From positions 1-16,970 of the forward strand of contig DATMNI010000278.1 in the NCBI GenBank assembly GCA_035570275.1: DNA of 16,970 bases. Direction: 5' to 3'. Below the pieces are notes generated by a model. The model was not told the origin of the DNA. It made no database searches and saw only the letters and a program-made list of their open reading frames with translations. Shown in pieces: positions 12,050 through 16,970 of the stretch (positions within the stretch are counted from its first letter, which is position 1; each line of letters opens with the position of its first letter). This DNA comes from DATMNI01 sp035570275. GTDB lineage: Bacteria > Acidobacteriota > Terriglobia > Bryobacterales > Bryobacteraceae. Made by a program: the position numbers and the translations under genes.

Positions 12050-14620
12050 ATGTTCTCCTTCAGGCTCGAGATGCGGCATATGGCGGGGCGATTCCGGTCC
12101 CCTCAGGCATCGATTCATGCCTCGACGGTCGCGCTCCTCCTGAGCGGCGGGGTGATCGCCGTGCTCGGCATTCCTGCGCCGGCGTCGCCCCCCGCCCCAG
12201 ATCCCCGCGCGTTCCTGGATACGTACTGCACCGCATGCCACAACCAGAAACTCCGGACCGCCGGACTGGCGCTCGACAGTGTGGAGGTAACCAGTTTGGA
12301 TGTCACCAGGCCGGCCGCGAATGCGGAGGTGTGGGAGCGGGTGATCGCGAAGCTGCGGGCCGGGTCCATGCCGCCGCCCGGAATGCCGCGGCCCGATGCA
12401 GCCACGTATCGTGCCGTAGCCGGTTGGCTCGAAGACGAAATCGACCGCGCGTGGGCGGCCAGTCCGAATCCAGGCAGAATCAACGCGGTCCATCGTCTCA
12501 ACCGGGCAGAATACAACAACGCCATTCACGAGCTGTTCGCGCTTGACCTCGATGTGAAGCCGCTGCTCCCCGGCGATGAAACGGCGGACGGCAGTTTCGA
12601 CAACTTCGCCGATGTCCTCTCGATTTCGACGGCCCACATCGAGCGCTACATGTCGGTGGCCCGGCAGGTGACGCGCCTCGCCACGGGTCTGCCACCCGCC
12701 AGTCCCAGGATCGAGACATTCCAGATCCCGCTGCACGTGCTGCAAGACGACCGGCAAAGCGAAGATCTGCCGCTCGGCTCTCGCGGTGGCATCGCCATTC
12801 ACCACGACTTTCCAGTCGGCGGCCAGTACACCATCAAAGTGCGTCTCCAAAGGCAGTATCAGGATTATCTCAAGGGCATAGGATGGCCGCAGCAGCTCGA
12901 CGTTCGTCTGGATGGCAAGTTGCTAAAACGGTTCACCATCGGCGGCGCAGCGCAAGGCAGGCCCGCCGCGGAAAGTTGGGCCGGCAGTGGGGAGCCAGGC
13001 TTTGCCGGCGATCCGGAATGGGAAAAGTACATGCAGGTTACCGGAGACGCCGGCCTCGAGATACGCGTCCCGGTGGAGGCGGGCCCGCACTTGGTTGGCG
13101 TGTCGTTCGTGCGGGAATTGTGGGAACCGGAAGGCCTCCCGCAACCGCTGCAAAGGGGCCGGGTCATCGCCGATGACCAGGTGTACATGAATTACGCCAA
13201 CGTGGGCACGGTGCAGATCGGCGGTCCTTATCGGAGCGCGGGATCGGCAGCGGGTTCGACAAAGGCCACGGGATCGGCGGCGGGAACAGCAAACGACACA
13301 CCCAGCCGTCGCGCCGTTTTCGTCTGCCAGCCGCGGCTTGCCTCGGAGGAGCGGCCGTGCGCCACCAGGATTCTCTCCAGACTGGCCCGCCTTGCCTATC
13401 GCCGGCCCGTGACGAAGGCAGACGTGCAGACGCTGCTGGAGTTTTTCGACATCGGCCGGCACGATGGCGGTAGCTTTGACAACGGGATTCAGTTCGCGCT
13501 CGAACGCGTTCTGGTCGACCCGGACTTTCTCCTGCGTGTCCATCGCGATCCGGTCAAGCCAGGACAGACGCCCCAGGCCGCCTCTCGCCTAAGCGATCTG
13601 GAAGTGGCCTCGCGCTTGTCGTTTTTCCTGTGGAGCAGCATCCCCGACGAGCGCCTGCTGGCCTTGGCCGAGCGCGGACAACTCACCGATCCGGCGGTCC
13701 TGGAAAAGGAAGCGCGACGCATGCTGGCCGACCCGCGCGCCACCGATGCCCTGGTCGACGATTTTGCCGCCCAGTGGTTGAATCTGCGCCGCGTCGGGGA
13801 AGTGGTGGTCGATCCGGACCGTTATCCGAACTATGACGAGAGCCTGCTGCAGGCGTTCAAGCTGGAAACCGAGATGTTTGTCGCCAGCACCCTGCGCGAG
13901 GATCGCAGTGTGGCCACCCTCTTGAGCGCGGACTATACGTTCGTCAACGAACGGCTGGCGCGGCATTATGGGATTCCGGGGATTTACGGCAGCCGTTTCC
14001 GGCGGGTCAGTCTTCCGAACCACGATCAGCGCGGCGGTCTGCTGGCTGAGGGCGCACTGCTGGCAACCACATCGTACCCGGACCGCACCTCGCCCGTGCT
14101 GCGCGGCAAATGGCTGCTGAACAATATTTTCGGATTGCCGGTTCCGCCGCCTCCTCCGGGAGTCGATACCAACCTGGAGACTAAGCCCGGCGCCCGGACG
14201 ATGTCGATGCGTGAGCGGCTGGCGCAGCACCGGCAGAATCCCTCGTGCAACAGTTGTCATTCGGTCATCGATCCGCTGGGGTTTGCGCTGGAGAATTTCG
14301 ACGTCATCGGGGGGTGGCGGACGGTTGACGAATCCGGCAGGCCGATCGACGCCGGCGGCGCCACGGTGAGCGGCGCCAAGGTCGAAGGGCTTTCGGGACT
14401 GCGGGCGCTGTTGCTGGAGCAACCCGAGCAATTCCCCCGCACCGTCACCGAAAAACTCCTGTCCTACGCACTCGGGCGCAGGCTCGAGTACTTCGACCGG
14501 CCGGCGGTGCGCGAAATCGTGCGGGGTGCGACGGCCCATGATTACCGCTGGTCGTCGATCATTCTCGGGATTGTGGAAAGCCCGCCTTTCCTGATGCAGG
14601 GGGCACGCAAAGTGAACTGA
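12050..14620 (+). CDS. DUF1592 family protein (PSCyt1-DUF1587-DUF1595-DUF1592-DUF1588-DUF1585)
   Basis: An 856-residue exported protein with a hydrophobic signal at about residues 24-45 (ASTVALLLSGGVIAVLGIPAPA). A cytochrome-like domain starts at C60-TAC-H64. DUF1587 is seen at about 146-210 (INAVHRLNRAEYNNAIHELFALD), then a beta-rich module at about 248-380 of carbohydrate-binding-like character (my inference). DUF1595 lies at about 438-500 (LARLAYRRPVT), DUF1592 at about 512-645 (LEVASRLSFFLWSSIPDERLL), DUF1588 at about 658-758 with a second CxxCH (NPSCNSCHSVIDPLGFALENFD) and DUF1585 at about 785-850 (FPRTVTEKLLSYALGRRLEYFD). The length is normal and every module is present. A Gly/Ala/Ser-rich insert at 396-416 is unusual. 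ATGs at codons 8 and 11 are alternative starts; none has a strong ribosome site. In this lineage DUF1592 genes are usually followed by a DUF1552 gene, but none is here. Function unknown; a periplasmic haem protein is plausible. Confidence 0.88.
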   Translation: MFSFRLEMRHMAGRFRSPQASIHASTVALLLSGGVIAVLGIPAPASPPAPDPRAFLDTYCTACHNQKLRTAGLALDSVEVTSLDVTRPAANAEVWERVIAKLRAGSMPPPGMPRPDAATYRAVAGWLEDEIDRAWAASPNPGRINAVHRLNRAEYNNAIHELFALDLDVKPLLPGDETADGSFDNFADVLSISTAHIERYMSVARQVTRLATGLPPASPRIETFQIPLHVLQDDRQSEDLPLGSRGGIAIHHDFPVGGQYTIKVRLQRQYQDYLKGIGWPQQLDVRLDGKLLKRFTIGGAAQGRPAAESWAGSGEPGFAGDPEWEKYMQVTGDAGLEIRVPVEAGPHLVGVSFVRELWEPEGLPQPLQRGRVIADDQVYMNYANVGTVQIGGPYRSAGSAAGSTKATGSAAGTANDTPSRRAVFVCQPRLASEERPCATRILSRLARLAYRRPVTKADVQTLLEFFDIGRHDGGSFDNGIQFALERVLVDPDFLLRVHRDPVKPGQTPQAASRLSDLEVASRLSFFLWSSIPDERLLALAERGQLTDPAVLEKEARRMLADPRATDALVDDFAAQWLNLRRVGEVVVDPDRYPNYDESLLQAFKLETEMFVASTLREDRSVATLLSADYTFVNERLARHYGIPGIYGSRFRRVSLPNHDQRGGLLAEGALLATTSYPDRTSPVLRGKWLLNNIFGLPVPPPPPGVDTNLETKPGARTMSMRERLAQHRQNPSCNSCHSVIDPLGFALENFDVIGGWRTVDESGRPIDAGGATVSGAKVEGLSGLRALLLEQPEQFPRTVTEKLLSYALGRRLEYFDRPAVREIVRGATAHDYRWSSIILGIVESPPFLMQGARKVN
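13239..13298 (+). repeat. 30-bp imperfect tandem duplication inside the DUF1592 gene
   Basis: Two adjacent 30-bp units, 13239-13268 and 13269-13298, match at 23 of 30 positions by eye; both begin CGGGATCGGC. They encode the in-frame Ala/Gly/Ser segment AGSAAGSTK / TGSAAGTAN, a flexible linker between the beta module and DUF1595. Confidence 0.6.
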
Positions 14621-15022
14621 AGATCCTGTTGGGCCGCATCGGGCGCGATGACGTGGTCTATACGTAGCGCTACCGGGAGTCAGACCAATCGGTTCTTTCA
14701 GGATGTCAACCCCTCGCCCGGTTTCGCACCACCTCTTTCGCAACCCGCCTCAAGTCGCGAGTCTCAACTTCCGGAATGGGTCACCGACCGGATGGGTCAC
14801 CGACCGGATGGGTGGAGCAACTTCCCAGATCGCGTTCCTTTGGTAGTGGGATGGGATTTCGCGGCCAGCTACCGGTTTTCTAAACCCTGCGGCATTAGGG
14901 ACGAGCGAGTCTTCTGATATCTTCGACGTGCCTGCCAATAGGGTTCGTGCAGCGAAATGTGGTCCAAACTCGGGATGTGGTCATGCTTGGTCCGCATCCG
15001 CTCGTAGCGCAGCCCCCTGATG
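14621..15022. other. Non-coding stretch between convergent DUF1592 and permease genes
   Basis: This 402-bp stretch lies between two converging genes. It contains the 16-bp tandem repeat at 14776-14811 and a weak GGTTT/AAACC hairpin near 14874-14886. A minus-strand frame of about 50 codons (15014 to 14875) is open but unsupported. I recognise no gene, RNA or mobile element. Confidence 0.5.
14776..14811 (+). repeat. 16-bp direct tandem repeat, about 2.3 copies
   Basis: ATGGGTCACCGACCGG is present at 14776-14791 and 14792-14807 without any mismatch, and a third copy begins at 14808 (ATGGG, then diverges). It sits in non-coding DNA between converging genes. No function is evident; replication slippage could explain it. 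Confidence 0.8.
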
Positions 15023-16970
15023 TCATTCCTCGCGCAAAATCTCCAGCGGTTTCCTCCCCAGAATCCGGAAACTGGCGGCCCAGCCGGCGGCGGCGGCTAC
15101 CAGTGAAGTGATCAGCACCGTAAGCGCGTGCGCCGCCAGGTCCGGGTGGAAGTCGATCTCCAATAGCCGCTTCAGCACCAGACCCGAGAAGGCCGAGGCC
15201 AGCAGACTTCCCATCAGGCCGGCGACGGCTCCTAACGCCAGAAACTCCACCGAGAAGATCCAGGCAATGCGGCGGCGCGTGGCGCCAAGGGTCTTCAGCG
15301 TGACCACTTCGCGCATACGGCGGAAACGCGTGCCCGCCACGCTCGAGGCCACCATCACCGCGCCGGCCAGGATGGTGAAAGCGGAGATGAACCGGATCAC
15401 CAGGGCAATCCGCTGCACCACTTCTTCCACAATCGCCATCACGTCGGCTACGTTCACCACCGTGACCGTGGGGAAGCGCTGGTAGACGGTGCGCTGCAGC
15501 GCGGCAACGTTGGCGGGCCGCACGCGCGCGCTGCCGTAATATACCGCCGGCAGGCCAGCCAGGCCCCCGTTGAAGATAAACTCGAAGCGCGCCGTCATGC
15601 GGATGGATTCGGTGCGCTGGATGCAGGCCACGCGCGTGCGGATCAACCGGTCCCAGATGTTCCACTCGATGGTGGAGCCGGGCCGCAGGTTCAGTATCCG
15701 GGCCGCCTCTTCGTTGGCGCAAAGCTGCGGTGCGGGGTCGCCGGGCTTCCACCAGGCGCCTGCCATGATCACCGTGTCGGGCGGCATCTTCTCCATGGAG
15801 GTGACGGAGCGGGTGCGCACGAAGCGGCGCGCGAAATCGCGGAGCGCCAGCTTTTCCACCGGCTGGCCGTCCACCGCCGTAATCCGCGCGGCCACGGCGA
15901 AGGCCACGTCCGGCGCGGCTGTGACGCCGGGTTGGGATTGAATGAGATCGGCGATGGCCTGGCGCTGGGCCCCCGGGATATCCAGCAGGAACACGTTCGG
16001 CATGCCGGAAGGCGCGCTGCCGCGAATCTGATTGACCAACGCGCTCTGCACCAGGAAAACGGTGAGGGTGAACATGACGCCGACGCCCAGCGCCACTACG
16101 GCTGCCTGCGCCTGGTTTCCGGGCCGGTACAGATTGGCGATGCCGTGGCGGACCGCGCCCGGAAGGCGGTTGCCCGCGTGCCTGAGAAAAGCCCGGAAAC
16201 CGCGCAGGGCCAGCCAGCCGGCCAATGTAAGCAGTGCCAACCCGATGGCCAGCGCCAGGGCGAAGTAAGCGCCGGTGCGAATGGCGTCACGCAGGCTGCC
16301 TTCGGTCAAGGTCGCGGCCACCACGGCGGTGCCCAGCAGGATGGCGGCGCGCGCCACCATCGGGGCACTAACGCGGGGAGCTTTGGCGCGGCGGCCGGCT
16401 CGGGCAGCGCCGGGCTCGCCCATGTCCCGGCGGAAAATCTCAGCCGGCTTGATAGCCCGGATGCTGAGCAGCGGCGGCAGCGTAAACAGCAGCGTGACCA
16501 GGCAGGCGATGGCGATGCCCTGCAGCGCGGGCCATGCGTCAAACGTGGAGGCCGCCTCCACCTGGAAATATTTCGCGATCAGCCCGGGAAAGGCCGCTGC
16601 CACCCCCAGCCCGAAGGTTACGCCGATCAATCCGCCGCCCAATCCCAACATCAGAGTTTGGGCCGTGTAGATGCGGATCACCTGCGCCGAGCGCGCGCCG
16701 ATGCACTTCATCACCGCGATGGAATCCAGCTTCTGTTGCAGGTGGCCGTGCATGGCGCTGGCCACCCCCATGGCGCCGATCACCAGCGCGATCAGCCCGA
16801 TCAGGCTCAGAAAAGTAGTCGAGCGGTCCAGGCCGCGCGTGATGATGGGGTGAGTCTCCCGGTAATCCGCTATAGTCGCCTCCGGGAAAGTCCTCTTCAA
16901 AACTCCGCGCACTTCCTCCACGCCAGGAGTTCCCGCAACCGGAAGTTTGAAGAGAAACCGTTCCGCCGCG
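15023..16970 (-). CDS. YbbP/FtsX-type ABC transporter permease (5' end outside the window)
   Basis: The minus-strand frame is open from the window edge to the stop at 15023-15025, giving 648 residues of a longer protein; full-length YbbP-like permeases have about 800-850. An FtsX domain is seen near the start of the fragment (TTFLSLIGLIALVIGAMGVA, then LDSIAVMKCIGARSAQVIRIY). Further membrane helices follow (ILLGTAVVAATL, AYFALALAIGLALLTLAGWLAL, AAVVALGVGVMFTLTVFLVQ). Next is a soluble extracytoplasmic domain of about 200 residues, and then a second FtsX domain with FISAFTILAGAVMVASSVAG and REVVTLKTLGATRRRIAWIF, ending PLEILREE. Both 'LK(T/C)-(L/I)-GA' coupling motifs, where the ATPase partner would dock, are present. 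YbbP-like permeases work with a YbbA-type ATPase, expected upstream and outside the window. The substrate is unknown. The GTG at 16921 is internal, since coding continues beyond it. Confidence 0.9.
   Translation of the reverse strand, partial: AAERFLFKLPVAGTPGVEEVRGVLKRTFPEATIADYRETHPIITRGLDRSTTFLSLIGLIALVIGAMGVASAMHGHLQQKLDSIAVMKCIGARSAQVIRIYTAQTLMLGLGGGLIGVTFGLGVAAAFPGLIAKYFQVEAASTFDAWPALQGIAIACLVTLLFTLPPLLSIRAIKPAEIFRRDMGEPGAARAGRRAKAPRVSAPMVARAAILLGTAVVAATLTEGSLRDAIRTGAYFALALAIGLALLTLAGWLALRGFRAFLRHAGNRLPGAVRHGIANLYRPGNQAQAAVVALGVGVMFTLTVFLVQSALVNQIRGSAPSGMPNVFLLDIPGAQRQAIADLIQSQPGVTAAPDVAFAVAARITAVDGQPVEKLALRDFARRFVRTRSVTSMEKMPPDTVIMAGAWWKPGDPAPQLCANEEAARILNLRPGSTIEWNIWDRLIRTRVACIQRTESIRMTARFEFIFNGGLAGLPAVYYGSARVRPANVAALQRTVYQRFPTVTVVNVADVMAIVEEVVQRIALVIRFISAFTILAGAVMVASSVAGTRFRRMREVVTLKTLGATRRRIAWIFSVEFLALGAVAGLMGSLLASAFSGLVLKRLLEIDFHPDLAAHALTVLITSLVAAAAGWAASFRILGRKPLEILREE

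Noticed and set aside
13589..14743. Minus-strand open frame (384 codons) opposite the DUF1592 gene
   Set aside because: It overlaps several conserved blocks of the DUF1592 protein on the other strand and shows no domain of its own.
14874..14886. GGTTT-TCT-AAACC hairpin as a terminator for the DUF1592 gene
   Set aside because: The stem has only five mostly A/T pairs, lies more than 250 bp past the stop codon and has no T-run.
14875..15014. Short minus-strand peptide with LRYERMRTKHDHIPSLDHIS
   Set aside because: The frame is open for about 50 codons and the composition looks protein-like, but there is no convincing start, ribosome site or recognisable family. A homology search would decide; a hit to a small conserved protein or gene fragment would revive it.
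14895..15752. Minus-strand open frame overlapping the permease's 3' end
   Set aside because: It is in another frame of the well-supported permease and is very rich in Arg and Gly; only its last part lies outside the gene and it shows no known pattern.

Overview
The window is high-GC bacterial chromosomal DNA. Its gene families point to an Acidobacteriota member, most likely of the Solibacter/Bryobacter type. These are planctomycete-type cytochrome/DUF1501/DUF1592 proteins, a very large sortilin-like beta-propeller protein with Gly/Arg-rich tracts, and a YbbP-like permease. The taxonomic placement is inferred from gene content alone; no rRNA or tRNA gene is visible.

Layout: (1) 1-108, 3' end of a probable glycosyltransferase (+). 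(2) 115-767 (-), a toxin-first type II toxin-antitoxin pair of the HigBA/NadT-NadS kind. A perfect 19-bp palindrome lies just upstream of the toxin start and overlaps a -10-like hexamer. (3) 768-970, an intergenic stretch holding a 69-bp degraded copy of the 3' end of the next gene. (4) 971-4414 (-), a secreted protein of about 1147 aa with eleven Asp-box (BNR) motifs and Gly/Arg-rich low-complexity tracts. (5) 4519-5307 (+), a SAM-dependent methyltransferase. (6) 5441 to about 5640, remains of a small frameshifted gene. (7) 5799-7793 (+), a secreted alpha/beta hydrolase of the CocE/alpha-amino-acid ester hydrolase family with a complete catalytic triad and acidic cluster. (8) 7889-11867 (-), a two-gene operon: a PSD1/DUF1549-DUF1553 cytochrome-type protein, then a Tat-exported DUF1501 protein. 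(9) 12050-14620 (+), a PSCyt1/DUF1587-1595-1592-1588-1585 protein, divergent from that operon across 182 bp. (10) 14621-15022, a gene-free stretch with a short tandem repeat. (11) 15023 to the window end (-), a YbbP/FtsX-type ABC permease whose N-terminus lies outside.

Most intact products are predicted to be exported (propeller protein, hydrolase, both CxxCH proteins, DUF1501 protein) or membrane-bound (permease). This part of the chromosome therefore looks devoted to the cell envelope. The DUF1549/1553 - DUF1501 operon plus the divergent DUF1592 gene form the most system-like group: three exported proteins, two with CxxCH haem-type motifs, probably served by one divergent control region. 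Their biochemical function is not established, so I describe a candidate unit and not a known pathway.

No CRISPR array, insertion sequence or phage gene was recognised. Signs of mobility or decay are limited to the toxin-antitoxin module, the vestigial duplicate beside it and the frameshifted small gene.
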